Positions 1-9,586 are shown, counted from the first letter of the stretch. The stretch: DNA of 64,000 nucleotides from Natrarchaeobius chitinivorans (GCF_003841505.1 NZ_REGA01000011.1:87375-151374), one strand, 5' to 3'. The notes: generated by a model not told the origin, from the sequence alone. Translations and numbers: made by a program.

Positions 1-1060
1 ACTCGAGGTCGAGCGACTCGATCAGGTGCTCGCGGGCGGCCGTGACGGCTGCCGCGTACTCGTCGGAGAGCTCCCGCGAGAGCAACGAATCGACGCCCGC
101 CCCGCGTTCGACCAGCGAGAGCAGGTCGGCCCCTTCGATCGTGACGTCCTCCTCGCGAATCGCTTCCCTGAGGTGGTCGTTGGCGACGCTCTCGGCCGTT
201 CCGACCGCGGCGTCGAGGTCGTCGACCGCTGTCGCGAGCCGATCGAGTTCGTCGTCGCCCGCGACCGTCCCGTCCGTCTCGAGGCGCGAAAGGGCGTCTT
301 CGAGGCCCTCGAGATCGCAATCCGTCTCGAGGCCGGCGTGGCGGTGGACGTCGATCGCGGCCGTAATCGCGTCCCGGTTGCGCGCGAAGAAGGCCAGCGG
401 TCGCTCCGGAACGGTTTCGGCGGGGGTTTCAAGCGCGTCGGGTTCGACCCGGACGTCGCCTTCGACGGTCACGCCGGCGAACGATTCGTCGATGGCGACC
501 ACCGTCGAGTACCCCCGGGCGAGTTCGGCCAGCCCCTGTGCGTCCTCGACGATCTCGACCGAAAGCTCCGGAATCGCCTCGCGAGCCTCGCTGTAGCGTT
601 CGGCGTCGGTCGTCGCGAGACACCGCTCGCGAACGCGAACGTCGCGCGGACGATCGAGCGACGAGACGCCCTCGAGCGCGTCGAGGACGTCGGGGTTCGG
701 CTCGCGCTCGAGGGCGTCTGCGGCGAACGCCCGAACGTCTTCGATGCGTGACTGTCGGGGACTCGGAAAGATCGTCTCGAGTCGCTGGGCCGCGTAGTCG
801 GTGACCGTCCGATCGGCGAGCAACTCGAGGAGTTCGCGGTAGATCTCGCGGGCGCGATCGGTCGCGAGGAAGCCGCCGGGATCGTCGTGCTCGCGTCGAA
901 TCGCCGCGCGCGCGATCCGGGCGGCCCGCCCCCGACTGATCCCCGGTGCGTTCGCGATCGCCGCGACGTCCCCCGTTCGCAGCGCTCGCTCGGGATCGTC
1001 GAGTTCGGCCAGCGCACGGGCGGTCTTCTCGCCGACGCCCGGAATCGACTCGAGGTCCAT
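1..1060 (-). CDS. MutS-like protein with N-terminal helix-hairpin-helix, 3' part outside window
   Basis: The - strand frame is open from the ATG at 1060 to the window edge, giving at least 353 residues. It begins MDLESIPGVGEKTARALAEL, a helix-hairpin-helix (IPGVGEKTA), followed by a second hairpin-like segment (APGISRGRAARIARAAI) and a long acidic alpha-helical region. This layout matches the haloarchaeal MutS-family proteins of MutS5/MutS2 type, whose P-loop ATPase lies in the C-terminal half and would be beyond base 1. The ATPase itself is not visible, so the family call rests on the N-terminal half. A DNA-structure-binding role in repair or recombination is inference. The start is chosen because the hairpin begins directly after it and the next gene is divergent, 81 bases away. 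Confidence 0.72.
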   Translation of the reverse strand, partial: MDLESIPGVGEKTARALAELDDPERALRTGDVAAIANAPGISRGRAARIARAAIRREHDDPGGFLATDRAREIYRELLELLADRTVTDYAAQRLETIFPSPRQSRIEDVRAFAADALEREPNPDVLDALEGVSSLDRPRDVRVRERCLATTDAERYSEAREAIPELSVEIVEDAQGLAELARGYSTVVAIDESFAGVTVEGDVRVEPDALETPAETVPERPLAFFARNRDAITAAIDVHRHAGLETDCDLEGLEDALSRLETDGTVAGDDELDRLATAVDDLDAAVGTAESVANDHLREAIREEDVTIEGADLLSLVERGAGVDSLLSRELSDEYAAAVTAAREHLIESLDLE

Positions 1061-1141
1061 TGCTTCTCGAGCGGCGTATCAAACCCCAGTGAGAAAAAGT
1101 TCCCGCCCGGCTTTTTCGCCTTCCGCGTGCTACCGTCGTGC

Positions 1142-2848
1142 ATGCTCATCGGTGCGCTCGAGTACCACGACCGGACGAAGCACTCGCCCAGAAGCGTTCG
1201 AGAGGGAAGCAGTCGGCTGAACTTCGACAACAAACCGACGCCGTACAAGGAGTATCTCGATCTGCCGACGGTCGCGATGGCCGACCGCATTCGGCCGCCT
1301 CAACAGCCGGCGCTCTCGGCGATCGCGGAACCGACGCCGAACGGCGATCCGAGACGACCTCGAGACGTCGACCTCGAGACGCTCACGACCCTCTGTTACT
1401 ACGCGGCGGGCATCACCAAGGAGATCGACCTCCGCGATCGATCGGTGCCGTTCAGGGCGGCGGCAACTACCGGCGCGCTCTACCACGTCGACCTCTATGC
1501 CGTCTGTACCGACCTCGACGGTCTCGAGGCCGGCGTCTATCACTTCGATCCGCGAACTCTCTCGCTGGACGTGCTCAGGACTGGCGACTACCGGTCCGTG
1601 CTCGCGGCGGCGACGAACCGCGAGGCCGTCGCGACCGCGGCGCTGTCGATCGTTACGACGTCGACCTGGTGGCGAAACGCCTGGAAGTACGCCGACCGGA
1701 CGTTCCGACACGCCTTCTGGGACTCGGGCACGACGCTCGCGAACCTGCTCGCGACCGCCCACGCACTCGAGTATCGCGCGGAGATCGTCACTGGATTCGC
1801 GGACGACCCGGTCGTCGACCTGCTCGGCGTCGACCCGGAGCGCGAAGCGCCCCTCGAGGTCGTTCCGATCGGTACGAACCCCGGGCGAGCGGCCGAGTTC
1901 GACGCACCCGAGGTCGAACCGATCCATCCGGACACCGCGCCCCTCTCGCCGAACGAGAGGACGTTTCCGTTGATCCACGAGGCGTGGCGCGCCGGGATAC
2001 TCGAGGACGGTGCCGCCGCCCAATCGTGGCGAACCGGCGCGTCGACGGCCGCCCCCACCGTCGGAACTCGAAACGGCGGCGACGGCGAACGAATTTCTCT
2101 CGAGCCGGTCGACGACGAGACGGCCTCGAGCCGCCCGCTCCATGAGACGATTCGCCGCCGGGGTTCCTGTCGCGAGTACGCCCGCGATCCGGTCAGCTTC
2201 CGCAAACTCTCGACCGTGCTCGACCGCGCGGTTTGTGGCGTTCCGATGGACGTGCGGTACGAGGATGAGCGAAGCGAATCCTCGAAAAAGCGAGCGGGAG
2301 GTACGGGAGTCGAACGAAGTGAGAGTCCCGATAACGCGAACGGTGAAACCGTGAGCGAGAGGCGACACGCGAGCCACGAGGATGAGCGAAGCGAATCCTC
2401 GGAAACGCGCCGCTCGAGCCGCGAGGACCACCCGCCGCTCTCGTTCGTCGACCCGTACCTGATCGTCAACGGCGTCGACGGGCTCGAGTCCGGAGCCTAC
2501 CACTACCACCCCGGCGACGGCGAACTCGAGCGACTCCTGTCTGGCGAGTTTCGCGAGGAGGCGGCCCACCTCGCGCTGGATCAACGCCTGGGTGGCGACG
2601 CCGCGGCCTGTCTGTACTTCCTCTCGGATCTCGAGGAGGTCGTCGACGCCTACGGCGATCGCGGCTATCGGGTCGCACAGCTCGAGGCGGCCGTGACCGC
2701 GGGTAGGCTCTATCTCGGAACCTACGCCCACCGGACGCTCGGCGGGACCGGGTTGACGTTTTACGACGATCTCGTGACCGACTTCTTCGCGCCGCGAAGC
2801 GAGGGCCAGACGCCGATGTTTCTGTACACCATCGGACGGCCCGCCTGA
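1142..2848 (+). CDS. SagB/nitroreductase-family protein with two nitroreductase-like domains
   Basis: 568 residues. The protein opens MLIGALEYHDRTKHS, the N-terminal signature of SagB-type FMN dehydrogenases (family that oxidises azolines in peptide maturation). Residues about 60-270 form a first nitroreductase-like half with an LCYYAAGITKE motif. Residues about 335-568 form a second half (LHETIRRRGSCREYARDPVSF, then GLESGAYHYHPGDGEL). No cyclodehydratase or precursor peptide gene lies next to it, so the substrate is unknown; a stand-alone flavin oxidoreductase is the safest reading. Residues about 372-425 are an unusual low-complexity insert rich in ERSES motifs between the start of the second domain and its core. 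The divergent MutS-like gene starts 81 bases upstream. Confidence 0.82.
   Translation: MLIGALEYHDRTKHSPRSVREGSSRLNFDNKPTPYKEYLDLPTVAMADRIRPPQQPALSAIAEPTPNGDPRRPRDVDLETLTTLCYYAAGITKEIDLRDRSVPFRAAATTGALYHVDLYAVCTDLDGLEAGVYHFDPRTLSLDVLRTGDYRSVLAAATNREAVATAALSIVTTSTWWRNAWKYADRTFRHAFWDSGTTLANLLATAHALEYRAEIVTGFADDPVVDLLGVDPEREAPLEVVPIGTNPGRAAEFDAPEVEPIHPDTAPLSPNERTFPLIHEAWRAGILEDGAAAQSWRTGASTAAPTVGTRNGGDGERISLEPVDDETASSRPLHETIRRRGSCREYARDPVSFRKLSTVLDRAVCGVPMDVRYEDERSESSKKRAGGTGVERSESPDNANGETVSERRHASHEDERSESSETRRSSREDHPPLSFVDPYLIVNGVDGLESGAYHYHPGDGELERLLSGEFREEAAHLALDQRLGGDAAACLYFLSDLEEVVDAYGDRGYRVAQLEAAVTAGRLYLGTYAHRTLGGTGLTFYDDLVTDFFAPRSEGQTPMFLYTIGRPA
2261..2401 (+). repeat. In-frame repeat pair (ERSES-type insert) inside the nitroreductase gene
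   Basis: A 24-base unit, GAGGATGAGCGAAGCGAATC plus CTCG, occurs exactly at 2261-2284 and 2378-2401. Each unit is itself a hairpin (GAGGAT/ATCCTC). Between them lie a second ERSES-coding unit (GAACGAAGTGAGAG) and an ACGGT/ACCGT hairpin. The whole stretch stays in frame and encodes an acidic, serine-rich linker. Confidence 0.85.
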
Positions 2849-2994
2849 TCGGATCCCCACCCGGTGCTCGGTCGAATCTGACCTCGCTCCCTTGCAGCGC
2901 GCTCTCACCCCTCGAAGTTCGCGTCCTCGAAACCCACCGTTTTGCTTGCGCGATCCGGCGGTGGCGTTATCCCGTCGACTCTGCAAGAACAGGT

Positions 2995-3219
2995 ATGGTA
3001 CTCAAGAAACTACTCGGCTCGAGAGCGACTCGGTCACTGACCGTCTTCTCGGTGCTCGCGGAGGCCAAACGCGCGTTCGGTCGCGGTCGGCGCACGCGCG
3101 GACTCCTGTTGCTCGGCGTCGCCGCGCTCGCCTGGAAGTGGACGGTCATCGGCCTGGTCGCACAGGGAATCGTCGGCGTACTTCGTCGCGGCCGCTCCGG
3201 CGGCTCGAGTCCGTCGTAA
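2995..3219 (+). CDS. Small membrane protein, unknown function
   Basis: 74 residues: a basic N-terminus, then two hydrophobic stretches (LLLLGVAALAWKWTVIGLVA and GIVGVL) and a basic, glycine/serine-rich tail. I do not recognise a named family. An AGGT stretch lies directly before the ATG at 2995. The gene stands alone between the nitroreductase and the convergent MOSC gene. Codon use resembles that of the chromosome. Confidence 0.6.
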   Translation: MVLKKLLGSRATRSLTVFSVLAEAKRAFGRGRRTRGLLLLGVAALAWKWTVIGLVAQGIVGVLRRGRSGGSSPS

Positions 3220-3358
3220 TCGCGTTCTGCTCGGAGACGTATCCTCGAGCCAACGGCCCGCACTCCCATACGGACCGGTATCTGACGGTCTGTCCTCCAC
3301 TATTTCTCGGGACAGCGACTTCCCGGCAGTCCTACGGGACGCCGGTCCAGCAGTCCAA

Positions 3359-4138
3359 TCAATCGTCGACGATCGTCACCGAATCGCCGACCGCAAGGGA
3401 GCGTTGACGATCGGATTCCGGCACTCGAGCGATCACCATGAGGGTGTAGTAGTGGTCGAAGGCAGCCTCGTCTGCCCACGCCGGAAACGTTTCCCGGCGT
3501 TTCTCGGCGAACCGTTCCCGGAAGTCGTCGATCCGCTCGCCCGTATCGGGATCTCGCTGGGGGACGACACACCGAGCACACGGCGTCACGCCCTCGAGGC
3601 GGACGCCGCTGGCGTCGAGTGTCGCCGCGTCCTGGCCGACGAGCCGGTCTTCCCAGAACGGCGGGACGCCGGCTATCTCGACGTTCGCCCGGAGCCGTCG
3701 CCGCGCACCGTCGACCGTCATCCCGTCGAACCACGACGCGACGGTCCGAAGCGAGGCGGTACTGACCACGGACGGGCCCATCTCCCGGCGGTCGACGAAG
3801 CCCAGCGAGCGGTCGCGCTCGAGGGTCACCGTTTCGTCGAAGTACTCGCCGAACCAGTGTTCGGCCCGTTCCCGCCCGTGTGCCGTCTCGAGGTCGAACC
3901 GTCGCGGCTCGTCGGCCGGCGATTCGACGACGAGTTCGCCGCTCGACGAATCGAAGTCGGTCGAGAGGTCGTGGATCCGCGCCGTCCGCTTGCCGTTGAT
4001 CACGTCCCCCTCGTCGTCGAAGAGCGCGAACTCCCGATCCTTGGAGAGCGTTCCACCCTCGAGTACGGTCGCCTCCTCGAGGTCGATCCCGTCGAGGCCC
4101 TTGACGGGATAGACGGTGAGCCGTTCGATTCGTGCCAT
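3359..4138 (-). CDS. MOSC domain-containing protein
   Basis: 259 residues. The N-terminal MOSC beta-barrel domain is clear (ARIERLTVYPVKGLDGIDLEEA, then LSKDREFALFDDEG). The C-terminal MOSC domain carries the conserved cysteine in GVTPCARCVVPQRDPDTGE. The family includes mARC and YcbX proteins, which bind molybdenum cofactor and reduce N-hydroxylated or N-oxide substrates; the substrate here is not predictable. An upstream in-frame ATG would add MAKTRP, but the ATG at 4138 fits the family start (MARIERLTVYPVKG). Confidence 0.85.
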   Translation of the reverse strand: MARIERLTVYPVKGLDGIDLEEATVLEGGTLSKDREFALFDDEGDVINGKRTARIHDLSTDFDSSSGELVVESPADEPRRFDLETAHGRERAEHWFGEYFDETVTLERDRSLGFVDRREMGPSVVSTASLRTVASWFDGMTVDGARRRLRANVEIAGVPPFWEDRLVGQDAATLDASGVRLEGVTPCARCVVPQRDPDTGERIDDFRERFAEKRRETFPAWADEAAFDHYYTLMVIARVPESDRQRSLAVGDSVTIVDD

Positions 4139-4232
4139 CGGCCGCGTCTTGGCCATCCGAACACGTATAGTTGTGCTCTCGACCGTGCCCGATAGGGGTT
4201 CGACGGATCTGGCGGCTTGCTGTACCGGTGTG

Positions 4233-4318
4233 TCATACGGGTTACTGTCCCTGTGTACCGGCGCACTCGCGACCCGGTCTGCGGGTGCGCCGGCAATGAC
4301 GTACAGTAAACCGTATCA
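4233..4318. repeat. Family A palindromic element, copy 1 (TCA-flanked)
   Basis: The 80-base element at 4236-4315 starts TACGGGTTACTGT and ends ACAGTAAACCGTA. It has an internal GGCGCAC/GTGCGCC hairpin and is flanked on both sides by TCA. It lies between the MOSC gene start and the 3' end of the sulfurtransferase gene. Confidence 0.85.
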
Positions 4319-4433
4319 GTGGACCGCAGACGGGTTCCGGTCCCACCGGTGATGAGCGAAAACAGACCGCTTCTTTCGGCGAGTTCGACTCGAGACGTCG
4401 AGTCGTTCCGCTACGAGACCTCCTTTGCGTTGC

Positions 4434-5297
4434 TCACTCGGCCTCGCCTGTCTCCACCGGGGCGTTCACCAGATTCCCCCACTCGGTCCAGGAACCGTCG
4501 TAGTTGACGGCGTCCTCGTAGCCGAGCAGTTCGTGCAGGGCGAACCAGGCGACCGACGATCGCTCGCCGATTCGGCAGTAGGCGACGGTCGTCTCGCCGC
4601 CGGTGATGTCCTCCTCGGCGTACAGCTCCTCGAGTTCCTCGCGGTCTTTGAAGGTACCGTCGTCGTCGGTGACCGCGGCCCACGAGATGTTCTTCGCACC
4701 GGGGATGTGGCCGCCGCGCTGGGCGGTCTCCTGCAGTCCTGGCGGGGCGAGGATCTCGCCGCTGAACTCCTCGGGCGAGCGAACGTCGACGAGCGGCACG
4801 CCGCGCTCGATCGCGTTCTCGACGTCCTCGCGGTAGGCGCGGATGTTCTCGCGCGGGCCGGCGGCGTCGTACTCGACCGCCGAGAAATCGGGTTCCTCGT
4901 CGGTCGTCGGATAATCGTTCTCGAGCCAGTACTCGCGACCGCCGTCTAACAGGTAGACGTCCTCGTGGCCGTAGTACTTGAGCTGCCAGTACGTGTAGGC
5001 GGCGAACCAGTTCGAGTTGTCGCCGTAGAGGACGACTGTGGAGTCCTCGCTGATGCCGTGGCTGCCCAGCAGTTCCTCGAGGTCCTCGGTCGAGAGGACG
5101 TCGCGTCGCGTCTGGTCTTGTAGTTGCGTCTCCCAGTTGAAGCCGATCGCGCCGGGTGCGTGGGCCTCTTCGTAGGCTTCCGTGTCGACGTCGACCTCGA
5201 CGAGTCGGAGGCCGGCGTCGTCGCTTTGGAACTCCTCGAGTCGGTCCTCGACCCAGTCGGCGGTGACGAGTACGTCGTTGGCGTATTCTGTTGCCAT
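4434..5297 (-). CDS. tssA: Thiosulfate sulfurtransferase (two-domain rhodanese)
   Basis: 287 residues with two tandem rhodanese domains. Domain 1 (about 5-125) contains WVEDRLEEFQ and DVYLLDGGREYWL. Domain 2 (about 150-280) carries the active-site loop CRIGERSS, with Cys as the persulfide-carrying residue. The family transfers the sulfane sulfur of thiosulfate to cyanide or other thiophilic acceptors in the cytosol. The start at 5297 gives MATEYANDVLVTADWVEDRL, typical of the family; longer in-frame extensions run into the divergent neighbour. The second rhodanese gene is divergent from it, 282 bases away. Confidence 0.9.
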   Translation of the reverse strand: MATEYANDVLVTADWVEDRLEEFQSDDAGLRLVEVDVDTEAYEEAHAPGAIGFNWETQLQDQTRRDVLSTEDLEELLGSHGISEDSTVVLYGDNSNWFAAYTYWQLKYYGHEDVYLLDGGREYWLENDYPTTDEEPDFSAVEYDAAGPRENIRAYREDVENAIERGVPLVDVRSPEEFSGEILAPPGLQETAQRGGHIPGAKNISWAAVTDDDGTFKDREELEELYAEEDITGGETTVAYCRIGERSSVAWFALHELLGYEDAVNYDGSWTEWGNLVNAPVETGEAE

Positions 5298-5579
5298 ACT
5301 CGACCGGACGGGTGGAACGGTCATAGTGGCTCTCGATGCGGACAATTCGGACGCCGCTCGACCGTCGCGGAGAGGGTTGCCGCTACCTCGGACGGCGGGC
5401 CGACGACCGAGATCGCCCGCCCTCCACGCCGAGCGTTTTATAGCCACCACCGTCACGCGTGTGTTTCGAAACGCCAACGTATTCGGCCGGCGGGGGCAAG
5501 TATTGCCACCAGCTCGGTACCCAGGGGAGACGTGCCGGGAACGGTGCGTTATCGGCGGTCCGGAGCCACGGATCGATCG

Positions 5580-6374
5580 ATGGACGAATCCGTCGTCGTC
5601 TCGCCGGACTGGGTGGCAACGCGACTCGAGGAACCGGGAGTTCGCATCGTCGACGTCAGAGACCCCTGGGAGTACGACGGGATCGGCCACGTGCCCGGTG
5701 CGGTCAGCGTCCCGTTCGACAGCTACCGCGACGAGAGCGACGTCGACCGCGGCACGCTTCCGGGCCCGGCGGCGTTCGGCGAACTGTTGTCGGGCGTTGG
5801 TATCGCACCCGACGACACGGTCGTCGCCTACGACGACACGCACGGTGTCTTTGCAGCCCGGTTCGTGCTCACCGCCCTCGAGTACGGCCACGACGACGTC
5901 CGCCTGCTCGACGGCGATTACAGCGCCTGGAACCGCGCCCACGAGACGACGACCGACGAGCCCGACCTCGAACCGACGGCGTACGAACCCGATCCGCTCG
6001 CGCGCGAGGAGAGTCCGCTGGTCGGGCTCGAGGCGGTCGAGGACGCCTTAGCGCGCGATGCGCTCTTCGTCGACACGCGCGAGGAACACGAGTTCGCGGA
6101 GGCCCACCTCCCGGGTGCCGTCCGATTCGACTGGCGCGAAGTCGTCGACGACGAGACGCGACGGCTGAAATCGGGGGGCGAACTCGAGGACGTACTCGCC
6201 GCGTACGGCATCAGCCGCGATCGCGAGATCGTCCTCTACTGCAACACCGCCAGACGGATCAGTCACACGTACGTCGTCCTTCGGGCGCTCGGTTACGACG
6301 ATGTCGCCTTCTACGAAGGGAGTCTGACGGAGTGGCTGGCGAACGACGGCGAGGTCGAGACGGGACTCGATTGA
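5580..6374 (+). CDS. Sulfurtransferase, two-domain rhodanese
   Basis: 264 residues, two rhodanese domains. The first (about 1-125) opens VVVSPDWVATRLEEPGVRIVDVRD and has an Asp-rich degenerate loop (AYDDTHGVFAA) instead of a catalytic Cys. The second (about 140-260) has the loop CNTARR at the active-site position. A cytosolic sulfur carrier is likely; the acceptor is unknown. It is divergent from tssA and is probably an old duplicate of the same fold with a different loop. Confidence 0.88.
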   Translation: MDESVVVSPDWVATRLEEPGVRIVDVRDPWEYDGIGHVPGAVSVPFDSYRDESDVDRGTLPGPAAFGELLSGVGIAPDDTVVAYDDTHGVFAARFVLTALEYGHDDVRLLDGDYSAWNRAHETTTDEPDLEPTAYEPDPLAREESPLVGLEAVEDALARDALFVDTREEHEFAEAHLPGAVRFDWREVVDDETRRLKSGGELEDVLAAYGISRDREIVLYCNTARRISHTYVVLRALGYDDVAFYEGSLTEWLANDGEVETGLD

Positions 6375-6500
6375 TCCGGCGCGAACGGGCCGTCTGCCGG
6401 TCGTGTGTGCCGAACTTCGTCGCTCACCGTCTGGGACTCGTCGAAACCCTCGAGCGGCGATCTATTTCTGGCCATCGAGCGTGTATCCACCAGAGCCTGT

Positions 6501-7118
6501 TCACCGATTTTGATCGGCGGGTCTCCAACTCGCGACTCGACGGAAAAGTCGCTTCAGTTCCACGAGACACTCACGGAAGACAGGAGCACCATCGTACAAC
6601 CACAGCAGCAATGTAAAGACTCCCATCCCGATCTGAAGCCAGATATACGTCGAGAGATCGCCCGCAAGTAACTCTCTCTGGTATCGCGCGAATAACACCA
6701 CAAATTCGTCGACGAACCCGTGATGGTGTCCGTGGGTTTCTCCACGGGCGATTGGCCAGAGCAAGATCCCGAAATCGAGTTCACCGCTCCCTCTCACGTA
6801 GCCGTCGATCACGTCGGCCGGAAGATGGAGGAGATAGCCTATCCCGAAGGCGATCCCCGCTTGTGAGTGCCCACGTGATCGCGCAACCATTCCGACGACG
6901 ATCGTCAGTGGGACGGCAAAGAAGATCGAGTGTCCGAGGGCGTATCCCGTCTCGAAGACGCCGAACTCCCACGCCAGTGGTTTATCGATGATATCCGGAA
7001 GTACGGAGCCGAACACAACCGCGAACGCTTCGAGTCCGCCGGGCGAATCGCGGTAGTACAGGTGGCAAAACAGTGAGTATACGAGGTAACCCATGATTGC
7101 GTGTTCCCATGGCCACAT
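6501..7118 (-). CDS. Membrane-bound metal-dependent hydrolase, YdjM/DUF457-like
   Basis: 205 residues, several transmembrane segments. The N-terminus MWPWEHAIMGYLVYSLFCHL and the conserved polar residues HAIMGY, GSVLPDIIDKPL, GHSIFF, HLPADVID and HGHHHG are typical of the LexA-regulated inner-membrane hydrolase family (YdjM). The His and Asp residues suggest a metal site at the membrane face; no substrate is known. A family B palindrome lies just upstream of its start. Confidence 0.8.
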   Translation of the reverse strand: MWPWEHAIMGYLVYSLFCHLYYRDSPGGLEAFAVVFGSVLPDIIDKPLAWEFGVFETGYALGHSIFFAVPLTIVVGMVARSRGHSQAGIAFGIGYLLHLPADVIDGYVRGSGELDFGILLWPIARGETHGHHHGFVDEFVVLFARYQRELLAGDLSTYIWLQIGMGVFTLLLWLYDGAPVFRECLVELKRLFRRVASWRPADQNR

Positions 7119-7194
7119 AACCGAAGACAGCCCGATTTCGATAGTAGTTATTCTTCACATAATCGCCGTACTCCGCGTACTCTCGGCCCAGAAT

Positions 7195-7279
7195 TATAAT
7201 CGCCACTGCACGTCGATGCACACCCGATCGCCAGACGGATCGGCGATCGGTGTGTGAATCATTTCAGTTGTTACTATAG
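7195..7279. repeat. Family B palindromic element, copy 1
   Basis: 85 bases: TATAATCGCCACTGCA at the left, inner arms CACACCCGATCGCC and GGCGATCGGTGTGTG, and TTTCAGTTGTTACTATA at the right. It lies between the divergently transcribed hydrolase gene (6501-7118) and the small HTH gene (7448-7807). Confidence 0.82.
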
Positions 7280-7447
7280 AAGAGGAGTTCAGCACGACAG
7301 CTACGTCATTTCACGTCAAAGTCGGTGCCCACACGAGCAGAAGAGCTGGGAATCGAACATATCATAAGAAGGGAGCCAGTGTGTGCAAGCATACCAAAAC
7401 GGTTAGACAGCACCGCTTTGACCCTCTGAGACTCTACACCAAATGGG

Positions 7448-7807
7448 ATGGACCAGATGGAGTCATTTCGTATCCTCGCCAGCGCTGATCGGCAGTTGGT
7501 ACTCCACGAGTTAGTCGAGAGAGACGAGTCGATCTGTATAGAGGAACTCTCACGAAAGGTGGCCGCTCGGCGACATCAAATCTCCTCCCAACGAATCAAC
7601 GATACGAAGGTTGAACGTGCCCAAATCCGATTGGTTCATGATTCCCTGCCACAGCTACAAGAGAAAGGGGTTACCAACCTGAATTGGGCGGAGAACGAAG
7701 TTTCACTCGCCAGGGAACCAAAAGTAGAGCAACTGTTCGATGCTGCCGAAGAGTTAGAAAGTTGGCCTCCGGATGATTTGCTGGAACATCCATCTCGTAG
7801 AACGTAG
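7448..7807 (+). CDS. Small winged-helix-like protein (DUF7344 type)
   Basis: 119 residues. MESFRILASADRQLVLHELVERDESICIEELSRKVAARR reads as a winged-helix DNA-binding domain of the kind haloarchaea encode in large numbers (ASADRQLVLHEL, then a recognition-helix region). The C-terminal part (VHDSLPQLQEKGVTNLNWAENEVSL) fits the wing and dimerisation strand. A transcription regulator with unknown targets is inferred. No operon partner is visible. Coding GC is lower than that of its neighbours. Confidence 0.7.
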   Translation: MDQMESFRILASADRQLVLHELVERDESICIEELSRKVAARRHQISSQRINDTKVERAQIRLVHDSLPQLQEKGVTNLNWAENEVSLAREPKVEQLFDAAEELESWPPDDLLEHPSRRT

Positions 7808-7993
7808 TTCACCTGTTCCGAGCACCGACTGCTTTCGCGGAGTGGTCTGAACCACGTACGACGTTCGCGGCCCGTAGTCATCGGACCGGCTGTCTCAACT
7901 GCTGACGGTTTCAATGGAGTCGGTTCGTCGCTTCGCTCGAGGGTCGTGGGAATCCGGCCGGTCCGGAACGGACGATCGGGTGCGGAGACATCA

Positions 7994-8452
7994 TCACAGC
8001 TGACCGCATCGAGAAGCCGTTGCTTGCTGACCAGCCGATCGGTGACGAGCAATTATCGAGATGTCCACACCGCTGACGGTCCCGTCGGGGACGAGCAGCG
8101 CGATCCGCAGGTCACAGGAGATGACGTCGCAGTCGGCGTTTCGACGATGATCTCGTGCGCTTGGACGGGATCGTCGTGATCTCCCGCCTCGAGTCGCCGC
8201 CGGAAACCGCGTTCGATGCGCTCGACGGACGCGTCGTCGAGGGCGACCGAGACGTGCTCGCCGAGCAGGTCGTCGCGATCGTACCCCGTCGTCTCGAGGA
8301 TCGTCTCGTCGACGCCGACGAAGCGGCCGCGGGCATCGAGTTGATAGGTGCCGTCGCCGACCGCGTCGACGAGCGCTCGAATCCCGCGAGCGCGTCCGCG
8401 TCGTCGACGTGGCCCCAGACGGAATCGTCGCCGGATCGTGCTCGGTCGCTCA
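7994..8452 (-). pseudogene. PAS-domain sensor protein remnant with two frameshifts
   Basis: Starting at an ATG at 8452 the frame reads MSDRARSGDDSVWGHVDDADALAG. It then loses frame near 8390; the PAS core (ALVDAVGDGTYQLDARGRFVGVDETILETTGYDRDDLLGEHVSVAL) lies in a second frame. Near 8138 another shift is needed to continue as DVISCDLRIALLVPDGTVSGVDIS up to a TGA at 7994. The joined product would be about 150 residues: one PAS domain without the kinase or output domain normally attached. Two independent shifts plus truncation argue for decay rather than sequencing error. The intact parent was probably a haloarchaeal PAS/PAC histidine kinase or bacterio-opsin-activator-like regulator. Confidence 0.7.
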
Positions 8453-8605
8453 TCGACACAGTAGTGGTCGGCGACCGAGATAAGGATCCGTGTCGGTAAT
8501 TCGAACTATCGGGTCGATGGAGGTGTGCTCGTTTCCGAGGCGGAACGGACCGGGTCGGCATCTCGCGACGTGCCGGACGGGCGAAGCTACCTCCCGGACC
8601 GAGCG

Positions 8606-9496
8606 TCAGTTCGTCCGCTCGAGCGCCCACTCGGGAAGTGGTCGCGGAACGTCCCGCCCCCGGAGCGATCTCGGACCCCAGCCGACGACGAGGACGACTG
8701 CGACGAGCGCTGTTCCGAGGTGGACGATCGGGTAGAGTTCCGGGCTGAAGCCCATCAGTTCGCCGGTCAGGTTGCCGCTGAAGTGGAGCGCGATCACGGC
8801 GAGGACGCTCCGTCGAGTGTTGTTGTAGACCCACGTTCCGAGAATCGCGGTCAGTACGATGCTCGGCAGCCACCACCAGAGCGCCGGCTGGAACGTCGCG
8901 GCGGCGAAGTAGTCGGCCACGAAGACGAGCGGCGCGTGCCACGCGGCCCACGCCGTTCCGAGGACCAGGCTGGCCGTGAGGGCGCTCCACCGCGCCTGAA
9001 GCTGGTCGAACCAGTAGCCCCGCAACCCGATCTCCTCGACCGCGGGAAACGCGAGCGCGACCGCGAGCAGGCCGACCACCGCGACCGGATCGAGCAGTCG
9101 ATCGGCGGTCGCGAACTCGAGCGGCGTCGACGTGATTCCGGCCGCGACCGCGACTGCCGCCATCGCGAGGGTAAACAGCGGATAGAACAGGAGCGCGATC
9201 AGCCACCACCGCAGGCCGATTCGGGCGCGCTCGAGCAACCGTCGTCGCAGGTCGCGATAGCCTCGACGTCCCTGCCTCATCCACAGGAGAAGTAACCCCG
9301 CGAGCAGCGGGCTCGCGCCCCCGACGAGGAAGAGGACGACGTTCGGAACCGACCAGACGGACTCCCCCGACGCGACGACGGGGAGCCACCACAGGTAAGC
9401 CCAGCCGAGGTAGAGCGCCGGAAACCCCCACGGGGAGACGGCGCGAGCCGCCGACTCGAGTCGCGTCCCTCGTCGACGAGTCTTCCCACGCTCCAT
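8606..9496 (-). CDS. CPBP family intramembrane glutamic metalloprotease
   Basis: 296 residues, about eight transmembrane segments. The three family motifs are present: [10 protein letters not shown] (EExxxR), the histidine in AWHAPLVF, and ALHFSGN (HxxxN). These match the CAAX-protease/bacteriocin-processing (Abi, CPBP) membrane protease family. The physiological substrate is unknown. The start at 9496 ([10 protein letters not shown]) is preferred; an upstream in-frame start would add 16 atypical residues. Confidence 0.85.
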   Translation of the reverse strand: MERGKTRRRGTRLESAARAVSPWGFPALYLGWAYLWWLPVVASGESVWSVPNVVLFLVGGASPLLAGLLLLWMRQGRRGYRDLRRRLLERARIGLRWWLIALLFYPLFTLAMAAVAVAAGITSTPLEFATADRLLDPVAVVGLLAVALAFPAVEEIGLRGYWFDQLQARWSALTASLVLGTAWAAWHAPLVFVADYFAAATFQPALWWWLPSIVLTAILGTWVYNNTRRSVLAVIALHFSGNLTGELMGFSPELYPIVHLGTALVAVVLVVGWGPRSLRGRDVPRPLPEWALERTN

Positions 9497-9586
9497 GCCG
9501 AAACGTAGGTCGGTCCGCTGCAAAAGGGGTGCGTCTGCCCGCACCGGTTCGGTGGAATCGATTCGGTTGGATCCGATCGATGGCGG

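Noticed and set aside
887..1141. N-terminal extension of the nitroreductase gene upstream of 1142
   Set aside because: The frame stays open, but it lies over the MutS-like gene and its promoter; the SagB-type start MLIGALEYHD at 1142 is clear.
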